Notes under the pieces: generated by a model | Seen by the model: the letters and a program-made list of their open reading frames with translations, nothing else | What the model was told of the DNA's origin: nothing | Databases searched by the model: none | Translations under genes and position numbers: made by a program | DNA from: Shewanella acanthi | GTDB taxonomy: Bacteria > Pseudomonadota > Gammaproteobacteria > Enterobacterales > Shewanellaceae | NCBI RefSeq assembly: GCF_019457475.1 | Contig: NZ_CP080413.1 | Span: forward strand, 806,001 to 870,000 | Direction of reading: 5' to 3' | Length of the DNA: 64,000 nt | In this document: positions 20,938-30,794 of the stretch, in pieces | How positions within the stretch are numbered: the stretch's first letter is position 1 | Layout: each line of letters starts with the position of its first letter

Positions 20938-21864
20938 ATGGCCGAGCGTGATTTGAGCAAAATAAGTATGTTAAGCCACTTACAACAGCTTGAAGCGGAA
21001 AGTATTCAGATCATTCGTGAAGTCGCTGCTGAATTTGATAATCCAGTGATGTTGTATTCCATTGGAAAAGATTCCTCCGTGATGCTGCACCTTGCACGTA
21101 AAGCCTTTTATCCCGGCAAAATCCCATTTCCGTTGCTGCACGTCGATACGGGTTGGAAGTTTAAAGAAATGATCGCCTTTCGCGATGCCCAGGCGAAAAA
21201 ATTTGGCTTTGAACTGCTGACCCACACCAATCCCGAAGGCGTTGCACAGGGCATTAATCCCTTCGAGCATGGCAGTGCAAAACACACCGATATCATGAAG
21301 ACCCAAGCCTTAAAGCAGGCACTTAACCAGTATGGTTTCGATGCGGCATTTGGCGGCGCGCGCCGTGATGAGGAAAAGTCCCGATCTAAGGAAAGGGTCT
21401 ATTCCTTCCGCGACCGTCACCACAGATGGGATCCTAAGAATCAACGTCCAGAGTTATGGCGCACCTACAATGGCGCGGTAAACAAGGGTGAGAGTATCCG
21501 AGTATTCCCGCTGTCAAATTGGACCGAACTCGATATTTGGCAATATATCTATCAAGAAAACATTGAGTTAGTCCCCTTGTATTTTGCGGCAAAACGCCCG
21601 GTGGTTGAGCGCAGTGGCCAATTGATCATGGCCGATGATGAGCGTATGCAGTTGCTAGAGGGTGAGCAGATCAAACAAGAAGTGGTGCGTTTTAGAACCT
21701 TAGGCTGCTATCCATTGACCGCGGCAATGCATTCGCAAGCGGATGATCTCGAAAAGATTATCGAAGAAATGCTGTTAACCCGCTCCAGTGAACGTCAGGG
21801 GCGTTTGATTGACTCGGATCAGAGTGCCTCGATGGAGCTGAAAAAACGCCAAGGCTATTTCTAA
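20938..21864 (+). CDS. cysD: sulfate adenylyltransferase small subunit
   Basis: This 308-aa protein is of the expected length (E. coli 302). It is the catalytic half of ATP sulfurylase, which forms APS from sulfate and ATP. The PP-loop-type motif [11 protein letters not shown] is near residue 41, followed by [19 protein letters not shown], and the conserved arginine-rich TRSSERQGR near the C-terminus. It works with the GTPase CysN, encoded 80 bp downstream. The operon also holds cobA, a sulfate-type transporter and cysC. Confidence 0.97.
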   Translation: MAERDLSKISMLSHLQQLEAESIQIIREVAAEFDNPVMLYSIGKDSSVMLHLARKAFYPGKIPFPLLHVDTGWKFKEMIAFRDAQAKKFGFELLTHTNPEGVAQGINPFEHGSAKHTDIMKTQALKQALNQYGFDAAFGGARRDEEKSRSKERVYSFRDRHHRWDPKNQRPELWRTYNGAVNKGESIRVFPLSNWTELDIWQYIYQENIELVPLYFAAKRPVVERSGQLIMADDERMQLLEGEQIKQEVVRFRTLGCYPLTAAMHSQADDLEKIIEEMLLTRSSERQGRLIDSDQSASMELKKRQGYF

Positions 21865-21944
21865 TTCGCCCAGAGCTAACCCAATTTTCGCGGATGTGTT
21901 TGGCCTAACGCATTCAGCCAAGCAAGATTAAGAGTGAGATTAAG

Positions 21945-23387
21945 ATGGATAAAGCGGTCAATAAAAACAATCGCATGGCGGCTGAAATCAGCCTGCACGG
22001 CGTGAAAGAATACCTTGCCCAGCAGCAACATAAGGGGCTATTACGCTTTCTAACCTGCGGCAGTGTCGACGACGGTAAGAGCACCTTAATCGGTCGTTTA
22101 CTGCATGACAGCGCCCAAATCTATGAAGATCAGCTGGCAAGCCTAAAGAATGATAGTGCCAAGATGGGCACCACGGGTGAAGCCATTGACTTAGCCTTAT
22201 TGGTTGACGGGCTACAGGCCGAGCGCGAGCAGGGCATAACCATTGATGTGGCTTACCGTTATTTTTCAAGTGATAAGCGTAAATTCATCATTGCCGATAC
22301 CCCAGGGCATGAGCAGTACACCCGCAATATGGCGACCGGTGCCTCGACCTGTGATTTGGCCGTTATCCTAGTAGATGCGCGCTATGGTGTGCAGACCCAG
22401 ACTAAACGCCATGCCTTTATTGCCTCTTTGCTCGGGATCCGTCACTTCGTAGTGGCGGTGAACAAGATGGATTTACTCGGCTTCGATGAGCAAGTATTCA
22501 ATCGTATTCGTAGTGATTTCAGTGAGTTTGTAAAAAACTTTGGCGATCTGGATGTGCACTTTGTGCCGCTTTCAGCACTCAATGGCGATAACGTCGTTGA
22601 GCGCAGCCAGCAAACGCCTTGGTATCAAGGTGGAACGCTATTAGAGCTACTCGAAACTATCGACACCCAACGTGAACTTACCGCATTACCCGTGCGCTTC
22701 CCTGTGCAATATGTGTCCCGTCCAAACCTCGATTTCCGTGGTTTCGCCGGTACCTTGGCATCTGGGATTGTTAAAGTGGGTGACGAGCTGGTGGCATTAC
22801 CTTCGGGTAAGCGCAGCAAGGTCGAGCGCATCGTGACCTTCGATGGCGATCTTGAGCAAGCGGTTGCGGGTCAAGCGATTACCCTCACCCTAGAGGATGA
22901 AATCGATATCTCCCGCGGTGATTTATTGGCAAAACCAGATTCTGCACCAGCGGTTGCCAACCAAGTGGTTGCCGACCTCGTGTGGATGGATGAAAAGCCG
23001 CTGCAGCTAGGACAGTTATACGATATTAAAGTGGCGGGTAAAAAGACCCAAGCCTCGGTTAGTGCTATCGAATATGTGGTCGATGTGAACACGCTCGAAC
23101 GCAGCCAAGCCGAAATCTTAGGTTTAAATGTAATCGCCCGCGTCACCCTTGAACTCACCGAAGATATCGTCTTCGATGCTTACTCTTTAGTTCGTGATAC
23201 CGGCGGGATGATCTTAATTGATCGTTTATCCAACGCGACAGTGGCCGCCGTGATGGTGGTATCTGGCCAACATGTTAGCAAGCAAACAGCCAGTCAATTC
23301 AGCGCCTTTGAGATTGAGTTTAATGCCCTAGTGCGTAAACACTTCCCACATTGGCAAGCAATTGATATTTCTAAATTAGGAGCATAA
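21945..23387 (+). CDS. cysN: sulfate adenylyltransferase GTPase subunit
   Basis: This 480-aa protein belongs to the EF-Tu-like GTPases. The P-loop is [11 protein letters not shown] (residues ~38-48), with switch DTPGHEQY and base-recognition NKMD. The two beta-barrel domains follow. GTP hydrolysis by CysN drives APS formation by CysD. It has no fused APS-kinase domain, unlike NodQ/CysNC forms; the kinase is separate as cysC in the same operon. The stop is 3 bp before the next gene's GTG. Confidence 0.97.
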   Translation: MDKAVNKNNRMAAEISLHGVKEYLAQQQHKGLLRFLTCGSVDDGKSTLIGRLLHDSAQIYEDQLASLKNDSAKMGTTGEAIDLALLVDGLQAEREQGITIDVAYRYFSSDKRKFIIADTPGHEQYTRNMATGASTCDLAVILVDARYGVQTQTKRHAFIASLLGIRHFVVAVNKMDLLGFDEQVFNRIRSDFSEFVKNFGDLDVHFVPLSALNGDNVVERSQQTPWYQGGTLLELLETIDTQRELTALPVRFPVQYVSRPNLDFRGFAGTLASGIVKVGDELVALPSGKRSKVERIVTFDGDLEQAVAGQAITLTLEDEIDISRGDLLAKPDSAPAVANQVVADLVWMDEKPLQLGQLYDIKVAGKKTQASVSAIEYVVDVNTLERSQAEILGLNVIARVTLELTEDIVFDAYSLVRDTGGMILIDRLSNATVAAVMVVSGQHVSKQTASQFSAFEIEFNALVRKHFPHWQAIDISKLGA

Positions 23388-23390
23388 TTT

Positions 23391-25115
23391 GTGAGCGACG
23401 CATGGCTGTTGGCAGTGGTGTTAATTGGACTTGTCACAGGGTTGATTGCTGGCCGCATTAACCCTGCCATGCTATTTTTGTTCGCTTTTTTGCTTTGTTA
23501 TTTACTCGGCATGGTGGCGCTCGACACCGCTTTAACCAGTTTTACCAATACAGGCTTAGTGACCTTAGTGTTGCTCGTGTTGGCGGCGACGGCGCTCGAG
23601 AAGACCCCATTGCTTGGCAAGTTGAGTCAGGTGATTGGTCACAGCTCGCTTTCGGTCACTATGGCCAAGCTGGGGATTTCTACCGCGTTGTTATCGTCTT
23701 TTACTAATAACACCGCCGTAGTGGCATCCTTGATTGGCGTTGTTCGCCGTAATCAGGCACATGCGCCAGCTAAGTTATTGTTACCACTTAACTATGCGGC
23801 AATTTTAGGCGGCACTCTTACCCTGATTGGTACTTCGACCAATCTGATCGTAAACACCTTTGTCGAAAACGCCGGATTACCTCCACTAGGCTTCTTTGAG
23901 TTTACGCCCGTTGCCATGTTTATTGTGATCGCTTGTTTGCTGTTGCTGGTGATACTGTCAAGAACATTGCCCGACAGGCGTGAAGAATCGGCGGATGAAA
24001 GCTTGCCTTATCTGCTAGAGGCGCATGTTGCCAGTGCTTCCTCCTTAGTAGGACGAAGCGTTGTAGAGAACAAATTAAGGGCACTTAAAAAACTCTATCT
24101 AGTGGAACTTGAGCGCAGTGGTATTCGAATTAGCCCTGTGCCGCCGCAGCTGGTGTTGCAGTCCAATGATGTACTGCGCTTTAGTGGTGCGGTGGAGTCG
24201 GTGGAGCTATTGCATCAATTCGATGGCCTCGATTGGTTCGGCAAGCATCAGGCAAAGGGACAAAATCTTGTTGAAGCCGTGCTAGCCCCTTCATCGACCT
24301 TAGTGGGCAAGACCTTAAAATCGACCCAGTTTCGTGAGCAATTTGATGCGGCGGTAATGGCGATTCGCCGCGGTCAGCACCCGTTAAAGGGGGGGCTTGG
24401 GGATATCGTTCTGCAGCCCGGCGATGTGTTGTTGCTGACTCCTGGTGATCATTTTGGTAATCATGAGCGTTTAGGTGATGAATTTGCCGCGATCAGTGGT
24501 CTCGATTTATCGGTGCGTTTAGATAAACGTCGTAGCCAGTTTGTACTCTTTGGTTTTGTGGCGACGATAGGTTTGAGTCTGTTAAGTGTCTTGCCGCTCG
24601 CTAAGGGTTTGGTGTTATTACTGCTAAGTTACTTTGCGATTGGCGCTGTGAGTCTGTCTGAACTTAAACGACGTTTCCCCATCGAGTTAGTTGTTATTGT
24701 TGGCAGCGCGTTAGGGCTGGCAAATTTGATGATGAGCACAGGCCTGGCCGATGGTTTAGCCCAAAGCGTACTTAGTGCAATTAATGGTTTTGGCGCTTTC
24801 GGAGCCTTTATCGGTGTCTATTTGCTGACTTTGCTACTCACAGAGTTAGTGACGAACAATGCCGCCGCGGCGCTGGCGTTCCCTATCGCCTACGCCATTG
24901 CACTTAATTATGGTGTCGATCCGCGCCCCTTTATTATGGCGGTGGTGTTTGGGGCTAGCGCGAGTTTTATTTCCCCCTATGGGTATCAAACCAATTTGAT
25001 GGTGTATAACGCGGGGAATTACCGATTTAGTGACTTTGTGCGTTTAGGTTTGCCGTTATCTGTGCTCTATTCGCTGATTGTGATTTTAATGGTGCCGGTG
25101 TTTTTTCCGTTTTGA
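23391..25115 (+). CDS. SLC13/DASS-family anion transporter with two RCK-C (TrkA-C) domains
   Basis: This 574-aa inner-membrane protein has a divalent-anion symporter body split by a cytoplasmic insert. The first half has SFTNNTAVVASL and TLIGTSTNLIVNTF, and the second half has TNNAAAALAFPIAYA, the paired Asn-rich substrate hairpins of the DASS fold. Residues ~205-370 hold two TrkA-C-like domains (from LVGRSVVENKLR and LVGKTLKSTQFRE, each ending in a GDVLxxxG-type strand). It starts with GTG behind TAGGAG inside cysN. Position between cysN and cysC strongly suggests sulfate import in place of CysPTWA; substrate is inferred from context. Confidence 0.9.
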   Translation: MSDAWLLAVVLIGLVTGLIAGRINPAMLFLFAFLLCYLLGMVALDTALTSFTNTGLVTLVLLVLAATALEKTPLLGKLSQVIGHSSLSVTMAKLGISTALLSSFTNNTAVVASLIGVVRRNQAHAPAKLLLPLNYAAILGGTLTLIGTSTNLIVNTFVENAGLPPLGFFEFTPVAMFIVIACLLLLVILSRTLPDRREESADESLPYLLEAHVASASSLVGRSVVENKLRALKKLYLVELERSGIRISPVPPQLVLQSNDVLRFSGAVESVELLHQFDGLDWFGKHQAKGQNLVEAVLAPSSTLVGKTLKSTQFREQFDAAVMAIRRGQHPLKGGLGDIVLQPGDVLLLTPGDHFGNHERLGDEFAAISGLDLSVRLDKRRSQFVLFGFVATIGLSLLSVLPLAKGLVLLLLSYFAIGAVSLSELKRRFPIELVVIVGSALGLANLMMSTGLADGLAQSVLSAINGFGAFGAFIGVYLLTLLLTELVTNNAAAALAFPIAYAIALNYGVDPRPFIMAVVFGASASFISPYGYQTNLMVYNAGNYRFSDFVRLGLPLSVLYSLIVILMVPVFFPF

Positions 25116-25188
25116 TGATCTGTTTTCCCTACATGAAGTCGCACTTGTTGGTTTAAGGTGCTGAGATTTAAGGTTTTGAGGATTGTAT

Positions 25189-25818
25189 ATGAGTAATATC
25201 GTGTGGCATCAACATCATGTCGATCAGGCTGCGAGAGCCAAACAGAAGGGGCAGCAACCGGTCTTACTTTGGTTTACTGGGCTCTCCGGTGCGGGGAAGT
25301 CGACTCTGGCGGGGGCGCTGGAGCATGCGCTGTTCGAGGCAGGGTTTCACACCTATTTGCTCGATGGTGACAATGTGCGCCATGGACTGTGTAAGGATCT
25401 GGGATTTAGCGTAGAAGATCGTGATGAGAACCTGCGCCGTGTGGGGGAAGTCGCAAAGCTGATGGTCGATGCCGGGCTTGTGGTGTTGTCGGCCTTTATT
25501 TCACCGACCAGAGAAGAGCGTGATTCGATTCGGGCACGCTTCCCTGCAGGGCAATTTATTGAAATCCATGTGTCTACACCACTTGAAGTGTGTGAGCAGC
25601 GCGATCCTAAGGGATTGTATGTGAAGGCCAGAAAAGGCGAAATCAGTAATTTTACAGGGATTTCATCCCCCTATGAGGCACCACTCGCGGCTGAACTGAC
25701 CATAGATACCAGCAAGGGCGATTTGGCATCTCAAGTCACGGCGTTGGTGGATTATTTAAGTGCCATTGGGATTATTAATACCCTTAACGCAAGCAATAAA
25801 GCCCAAGCGATTGGCTGA
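25189..25818 (+). CDS. cysC: adenylylsulfate (APS) kinase
   Basis: This 209-aa cytoplasmic kinase phosphorylates APS to PAPS, the substrate of CysH. The P-loop is [10 protein letters not shown] (residues ~31-40), followed by [11 protein letters not shown], the [13 protein letters not shown] segment, [10 protein letters not shown], and [13 protein letters not shown]. The ATG at 25189 has a clear GAGGA site 6 bp upstream. It closes the cobA-cysDN-SLC13-cysC operon. The stop overlaps a 7-bp inverted repeat (CGATTGG/CCAATCG, 25808-25826) without a T-run, only 29 bp from a convergent gene. Confidence 0.96.
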   Translation: MSNIVWHQHHVDQAARAKQKGQQPVLLWFTGLSGAGKSTLAGALEHALFEAGFHTYLLDGDNVRHGLCKDLGFSVEDRDENLRRVGEVAKLMVDAGLVVLSAFISPTREERDSIRARFPAGQFIEIHVSTPLEVCEQRDPKGLYVKARKGEISNFTGISSPYEAPLAAELTIDTSKGDLASQVTALVDYLSAIGIINTLNASNKAQAIG

Positions 25819-25847
25819 ACCAATCGATACGATATTCAATTTAGGCG

Positions 25848-26684
25848 TTAGTCAATTTTAAAATCTTTTGTAAACAGTACCTTGAGTGCTTCAAGGTACT
25901 CCTCATCCTGTTTAGGCAAGACTAACTGCGCCAACTCATCACCCACAGGGGTTAAACGGTAATAGCTAAACAGCAGATTTCCGCTCTTTGGGGTGAGCTT
26001 CATTTGTATTCCGGGCATGGCTAAGTGAATGGGCGTTTTACTGTTAAGTAGCCCTGTTTCAAACTCGCTGCTGTGGAGAATGCCCGCATCCACTAAGGTC
26101 AAAATGCTCGAATAGGGCAGGCCGAACTGTGACAACCCAAGCGTGATGTCATTCTGTTTTCGAAAGTATTTGCCTATCCCGCCCGAGTATTTATAGCCAT
26201 TAATCAGCTTTAGGCGCTGCTCGTTATTAACCTTTGCAGACATACCTAGGGCTTTTTCTAGGATCTGCGCTTCCCTATGGGTTAGTTGTTTTAACAGCGC
26301 TAGGGTGCGCAGGCTGAAATTACCCGGATTAACAATTTCACTTGCCAAGATTCGCGCCCAAAGATCCTGCATCTTACGGTTATGGATTTGCTCCGCCATC
26401 AGGAAGAACTGATGGCTCCAGTCGGGATCAAGTTCAACCCCCGTCACATCCGATGGGGTGTATTTGAGGGCGAGGGCAAAAATGGTTTCGATATTCGCTT
26501 GATAACGGTGCGTAGTAAGGCGAGCACGCTGTGCAGCTCGCTCTGTAATAGTGGCACTCACCGCTTGAAAGGTGTTATCACTCCTAAGCCCCAGCTGTCG
26601 ACCAAGTAATAGGGCCTTGCGGCGGGCGGAAGCATCCGAGGTGCCAGAATTATCTGCCAAGATTAAAATATCCGAATCTTTCAT
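25848..26684 (-). CDS. conserved protein resembling the TIGR03899 family (Vibrio/Shewanella)
   Basis: This 278-aa cytoplasmic protein has no signal peptide or membrane segment. It is largely helical. The central region DPDWSHQFFLMAEQIHNRKMQDLWARILA resembles the DUF2806/TIGR03899 pattern, and a C-terminal winged-helix-like stretch (LTPVGDELAQL) recalls small regulators. I start at the ATG MKDSDI (26684), not the TTG 24 bp upstream. It is convergent with cysC. Function is unknown; the family name is from memory and unverified. Confidence 0.7.
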   Translation of the reverse strand: MKDSDILILADNSGTSDASARRKALLLGRQLGLRSDNTFQAVSATITERAAQRARLTTHRYQANIETIFALALKYTPSDVTGVELDPDWSHQFFLMAEQIHNRKMQDLWARILASEIVNPGNFSLRTLALLKQLTHREAQILEKALGMSAKVNNEQRLKLINGYKYSGGIGKYFRKQNDITLGLSQFGLPYSSILTLVDAGILHSSEFETGLLNSKTPIHLAMPGIQMKLTPKSGNLLFSYYRLTPVGDELAQLVLPKQDEEYLEALKVLFTKDFKID

Positions 26685-26773
26685 CTTCTCTGCCTTAATA
26701 CATGACAACCAGCTAACGCTCGCGGCCGAACTAAGACCTAGGTTTTATTCTTGGGCCTTGTTATGGCGGATAA

Positions 26774-27976
26774 TTAGCTATCGAGTTTTGGCGACGCTAA
26801 CGGCTTAATCAACCCTATCCATTGGAATTCATTACCCGGCTGCGGGTTTCGCGGCACATTGGTGGCGAGAATCAATGAACAAACGGCAAAACCTGCGCCG
26901 ATATAAAACACTAACGCAGGATCTGATAGCCAAAGTAAACCAAGCAGGGCGGGAATAACCACCGCGGCGATATGATTGATGGTAAAGCTAACCGACATAG
27001 TCGCAGCGATATCTTTACTGTCGGCAATCTTCTGAAAATAGGTTTTCATGGCAATCGCCATCGCAAATAACAGGTGGTCGATGACATAGAGCGCTGCCGC
27101 CATATGGGCTTGCTCGACCATAGCGTAACTGACGAAAATGCCAATCAAACCAATATATTCCACGATCAAGGCGTTACGCTCGCCAATGCGACCAATAAAG
27201 CGGCCAATGGCGGGTGCGAATAGCAGATTCACAACATAGTTAATCAGGAAAAGGACGGTGATTTCACTGACGCTGTAGCCAAATTTTTCAACCATCATAA
27301 AGCCCGCGAACACCATAAAGATTTGTCTGCGAGCGCCGGAAAAGAAAGTCAGCATGTAATACAGCCAATAGCGTTTTCGTAAAATGACTTTCTTATGCTG
27401 CACTTCGTGGGTTTCAAATGTGGGGTAATAGAGACTCATACTCAGCACCATCACGAGGCCTAAAATCCCAATAATAAGATACATTTGCCAGTAATCTAAT
27501 TTAAGCCAAGTCATCACTAGCCAGATACTACCGTAGCCGACTAAGGCTGCAGCAGAGCGCCAGGCCAGCGCTTTACCCATAAAGCCTGCGGTTTCTTTTT
27601 TGTCGACCCATTGTAGGGTAAGTGATTGGTTTATGGTCTCAAAGTAATGGAATCCTACCGACATTAAGACCGTTGTCAGATAAAGCCCCAGAACCTCTGG
27701 GAATAATCCGGTAATGGCCACGCCGATACAAAGTAGCGCCAATGACAGTAGCGCAAAGGCCTGTTCACGAATAAGCAGTAGAACAAAAATGGCGGTAAAG
27801 GCTAAGAAACCAGGGATCTCGCGCAGACTTTGCAGCATGCCGATTTCGGCACCGGTGAATTGCGCTTTTTCAATCACAAAGTTGTTGAGCAGCGCTTGCC
27901 ACACGGCAAACACCAGTGACATGACAAAGGTCATCCAAAGCAGCAGTGCTTTGGGCGTGGGGGTAATGTGTTTCAT
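26774..27976 (-). CDS. MFS transporter, 12 transmembrane segments
   Basis: This 400-aa integral membrane protein has two six-helix halves. The central loop, around residues 195-215, is basic (ETHEVQHKKVILRKRYW). The N-terminal half has VIEKAQFTGAEIGMLQSLREIPGFLAFTAI and the second half has GRFIGRIGERNALI, both typical of major-facilitator proteins. Substrate is not evident. It stands alone, 89 bp upstream of the TIGR03899-like gene on the same strand, so the two could be co-transcribed. Confidence 0.85.
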   Translation of the reverse strand: MKHITPTPKALLLWMTFVMSLVFAVWQALLNNFVIEKAQFTGAEIGMLQSLREIPGFLAFTAIFVLLLIREQAFALLSLALLCIGVAITGLFPEVLGLYLTTVLMSVGFHYFETINQSLTLQWVDKKETAGFMGKALAWRSAAALVGYGSIWLVMTWLKLDYWQMYLIIGILGLVMVLSMSLYYPTFETHEVQHKKVILRKRYWLYYMLTFFSGARRQIFMVFAGFMMVEKFGYSVSEITVLFLINYVVNLLFAPAIGRFIGRIGERNALIVEYIGLIGIFVSYAMVEQAHMAAALYVIDHLLFAMAIAMKTYFQKIADSKDIAATMSVSFTINHIAAVVIPALLGLLWLSDPALVFYIGAGFAVCSLILATNVPRNPQPGNEFQWIGLIKPLASPKLDS

Positions 27977-28354
27977 TGAATGGGTACTCAGGCGATAAGT
28001 AAATAGATGCTAAAGCTTTTATCCCCGTTAAGCTAGTTTAGGTTGGAGTTAACAGTTTGGCTGCTTGCGTGATGAATTTAGCAAGCGCTAATGTTTTTGT
28101 GAGCAAGTTAGAATTACCATCTATTACGTGTTATCTATGCCTAAGCCCGTGATCTATTTCATGTAATTTGCAGAGTAAATCACCTAGTATTCAATATCGT
28201 ATTAGGCAGTAAGCTTTTGCATCAGAGATTGACTGCTCAATCCTCGTTACATTGCCGAATGTTAATTGGGGAAATGCAAAGCTTAGTGAATTAAAGCCGC
28301 CGTAGATGAAGGATTTGGCCGCTTTTCTGGTTTTTTAAGATAAACGAGGCTGAT
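27977..28354. other. divergent intergenic region, MFS gene / hemG (378 bp)
   Basis: It holds the divergent promoters of the MFS transporter and hemG. I see no ORF, RNA gene or strong repeat. The hemG ribosome site CGAGG is at 28345-28349. Confidence 0.4.
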
Positions 28355-28876
28355 GTGAAAAACATTCTGATCATCTTTTCTACTGTGCATGGACAAACAC
28401 GCAAGATCACTAATCAATTGGCTGGGCAGCTTAAAGACCTCGGAAACTCGGTGGTGATTGCCGATATAAAGTCTGCGCCGGCACTGGATTCTTTCGATAA
28501 GATCATTATTGGTGCCAGCATTCGCCATGGTAAGCACAATCCTGCACTCTATGAGTTTATTCAGCAGCATGAAAAGCAATTGACCGAGAAGGTGAATGGT
28601 TTTTTTTCGGTGAGCTTAGTTGCCCGTAAACCGGAAAAAAACACCCCCGAAACCAACCCCTATATGCAGGCATTTTTGACAAAAACGACCTGGCGTCCAC
28701 AACTGTTACAAGTGTTTGGCGGTAACTTGAATTATCAAGGTTATAACACCATTGATAGAAATATCATCCGATTTATCATGTGGATAACTAAGGGGCCGAC
28801 CGATGCGGCCACCAATGTGGAATATACTGACTGGCAAAAAGTGAATGATTTTGGCCTGAGGATCCATCAGGCCTAA
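28355..28876 (+). CDS. hemG: menaquinone-dependent protoporphyrinogen IX oxidase (flavodoxin type)
   Basis: This 173-aa flavodoxin-fold protein is close to the E. coli HemG length (181). The FMN phosphate loop FSTVHGQTRKI is near the N-terminus, followed by IIGASIRHGKHN. The insertion typical of long-chain HemG flavodoxins (ARKPEKNTPETNPYMQAFL) is present, with YNTIDRNIIRFIMWITKGPTD near the end. It oxidises protoporphyrinogen IX to protoporphyrin IX in haem synthesis, passing electrons to quinone at the inner membrane. The start is GTG at 28355 behind CGAGG; an overlapping ATG is followed at once by a stop. The next gene encodes a b-type cytochrome. Confidence 0.92.
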   Translation: MKNILIIFSTVHGQTRKITNQLAGQLKDLGNSVVIADIKSAPALDSFDKIIIGASIRHGKHNPALYEFIQQHEKQLTEKVNGFFSVSLVARKPEKNTPETNPYMQAFLTKTTWRPQLLQVFGGNLNYQGYNTIDRNIIRFIMWITKGPTDAATNVEYTDWQKVNDFGLRIHQA

Positions 28877-28910
28877 TCACAGACTTTAACAACGATAAAA
28901 AGGATATGCC

Positions 28911-29426
28911 TTGAATACGTTTTTTAGTGCACTGCTGACTCGGTTACATCTGTTGATTGTGCTTTCATGCACGCTGTTAGTGTGCACTAGCCCTTGGATT
29001 TTAATCGGTAAGAACCTTCGTAATCAGGCCTCAGCCTGGGATTATCTGCATGTGTATTTAGGGCTTGTTTGTGCAGCGCTTGCGCTGTTGTTTTTACTGC
29101 GTAACACCCTGCAAGGTAAATGGCATCAATATTATGCTTGGCTAGTGGGGGATTGGTCGCAGCTAGGCGCGGATATAAAAGGGCTCTTTAAAGGTCGATT
29201 GCCCGTTGCGGGTGGCAAGGGCCTGTTCAGTGCGATTGAAGGTATCGGCATGTTATTATTGCTTGCCACGGGGCTGAGTGGTGTGTTTTGGTTCGCCTAT
29301 CAGGGGTCAGCCGCTGCCCTAGAATGGCGTGCTTACCATCAAATATTTGCCGATATTTTTGTCGGTTTTCTTGTCGTTCATCTAGTATTGGCGATAAGTC
29401 ATATAATTGAATTTATTAGACAATAA
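28911..29426 (+). CDS. cytochrome b561-like membrane protein downstream of hemG
   Basis: This 171-aa protein has four predicted membrane helices (about 8-28, 45-65, 105-130, 140-165). Histidines are placed as in di-haem b-type cytochromes: RLH at 13, YLHVYLG near 47, and the C-terminal AYHQ, VVHL and ISH. The start is TTG at 28911 with a strong AAAAAGGA site 6 bp before it; the nearby ATG is immediately closed by TGA. It sits 34 bp after hemG, so it is likely in the same transcript. It could take electrons from HemG or serve another quinone-linked enzyme; that link is inference. Confidence 0.75.
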   Translation: MNTFFSALLTRLHLLIVLSCTLLVCTSPWILIGKNLRNQASAWDYLHVYLGLVCAALALLFLLRNTLQGKWHQYYAWLVGDWSQLGADIKGLFKGRLPVAGGKGLFSAIEGIGMLLLLATGLSGVFWFAYQGSAAALEWRAYHQIFADIFVGFLVVHLVLAISHIIEFIRQ

Positions 29427-29708
29427 TAATTTCCCCCTCAAACTTAAAATACACCCTAGCCATACAAGCTGGGCTTTTTCATCATATTTCCACTGTTGAT
29501 AAGATATACAATCTGCTAAAGCGTTCAGCTAGCGTTCATCGACAGCATGCACACTTGCCCCTAAACTTTAATTCAATATGCCTTTCCTTAAACCTTGTTT
29601 GTACTGGTTGTTTAACGCTTGTTAGCGGTGAACTTGCGACCATACCAATAGTATTTTAGGGAATGGGGCATTAAGAATGACTCTTGAACTCAGATATGAA
29701 GGTTTCCT

Positions 29709-30710
29709 ATGAATATTCAAAAAACTGCTATTGCAGCTGTACTCGCTGGCCTGTTATTTGGCTGCGGCGGTTCGGATTCGAATGATGAACCACAAATGGC
29801 CACCTTTAGCTTAGGTGTTTCTGATAACCCTGCAGATGCCAAATCTGTCACTATCGCGTTCAAGCAAGTGGTTCTGAAGAACGAATCAGGTAGTTATTCA
29901 TTCAATGTTGCGTCAAATGGCGAGCTGAAGTTTGTGGATCTTCTGGAGTATCAAGGCAGCGCCGTTAACACTCTAGTGAGCGGTCAGTCGATACCCGTTG
30001 GTGAATACCAAATGTGTATCTACATGAAAAACAATACAGCTGCGACGATCGACAGCTCGCATGTCACTACCTATGACGACGGCCTATTTGGCTTAGTGAC
30101 TAACAGTAACGGTTCATGTGGTGGTGTTGGTGCTGAAGAGAGTGATACAGGTCGCCTGTTCTTCAATAAATCCTTCACTATTGCAGCGGGCGTAAACAGC
30201 TTCGTTGCCGAGTTTGATTTAAGCAAAGGTCTGCAGGATCCACATGGCAATAAGGACTACTGGACTCTGAAACCCACTTCTGTACAACTATTTAACCAAT
30301 CAGACGTTGGCTCAATTACGGGTTCTGTTTCTGAAGAGGTAATGGCAAGCTGTGAGATGGCGGCGAACGGCTCAACGTTTTCTCCGGCTGTTTACCTATA
30401 CCCTGCAAATACCACTCTTGAGCAAATGGTCGATTTTAGCTTAGAAGCCGATACTGAAACGGCTATTGCTCCTATCACTGCAGCCCGTGTGAATGAAGTG
30501 ACAAATGCTGAAGGTCTAGTGATTGGCCACGATTATGAGTTTGGATTTGTTGTCGCAGGTAACTACAGCTTAGGTTATACCTGTTTAGCGCAAAATGACG
30601 ATCCAGAAGTGGTCAACCTTGCTATTGATGCGGATGCGCCATTCTTTATCAATAACGCCGAAGTTGATGTCACTGTGACGGCAAACAGCGTGACTGAGCG
30701 CAATTTCTAA
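29709..30710 (+). CDS. DUF4382-type lipoprotein
   Basis: This 333-aa exported protein has a lipoprotein signal with lipobox LFGC, so the mature chain begins at Cys19 followed by GGSDSNDEP. The first ~200 residues match the DUF4382 pattern (ATFSLGVSDNPADAKSVTIAFKQV, SIPVGEYQM). They form a beta-rich domain of unknown function that is common in marine gammaproteobacteria. The remainder is another beta-rich region with prealbumin-like features (GSITGSVSEEV). Cys residues in the second half may form a disulfide. It is a single gene with an outer-membrane or periplasmic anchor. Confidence 0.85.
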   Translation: MNIQKTAIAAVLAGLLFGCGGSDSNDEPQMATFSLGVSDNPADAKSVTIAFKQVVLKNESGSYSFNVASNGELKFVDLLEYQGSAVNTLVSGQSIPVGEYQMCIYMKNNTAATIDSSHVTTYDDGLFGLVTNSNGSCGGVGAEESDTGRLFFNKSFTIAAGVNSFVAEFDLSKGLQDPHGNKDYWTLKPTSVQLFNQSDVGSITGSVSEEVMASCEMAANGSTFSPAVYLYPANTTLEQMVDFSLEADTETAIAPITAARVNEVTNAEGLVIGHDYEFGFVVAGNYSLGYTCLAQNDDPEVVNLAIDADAPFFINNAEVDVTVTANSVTERNF

Positions 30711-30734
30711 TAAGCAATTGGAATAGGCTCAACC

Positions 30735-30769
30735 AATAAAAAAACCAGCAGAGATGCTGGTTTTTTATT
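30735..30769. terminator. bidirectional rho-independent terminator
   Basis: AATAAAAAAACCAGCA pairs with TGCTGGTTTTTTATT around a GAGA loop. It is shared by the DUF4382 gene and the convergent DsbA-like gene. Confidence 0.88.
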
Positions 30770-30794
30770 AGCTAAAATTAACTTAGCGTCTTGA

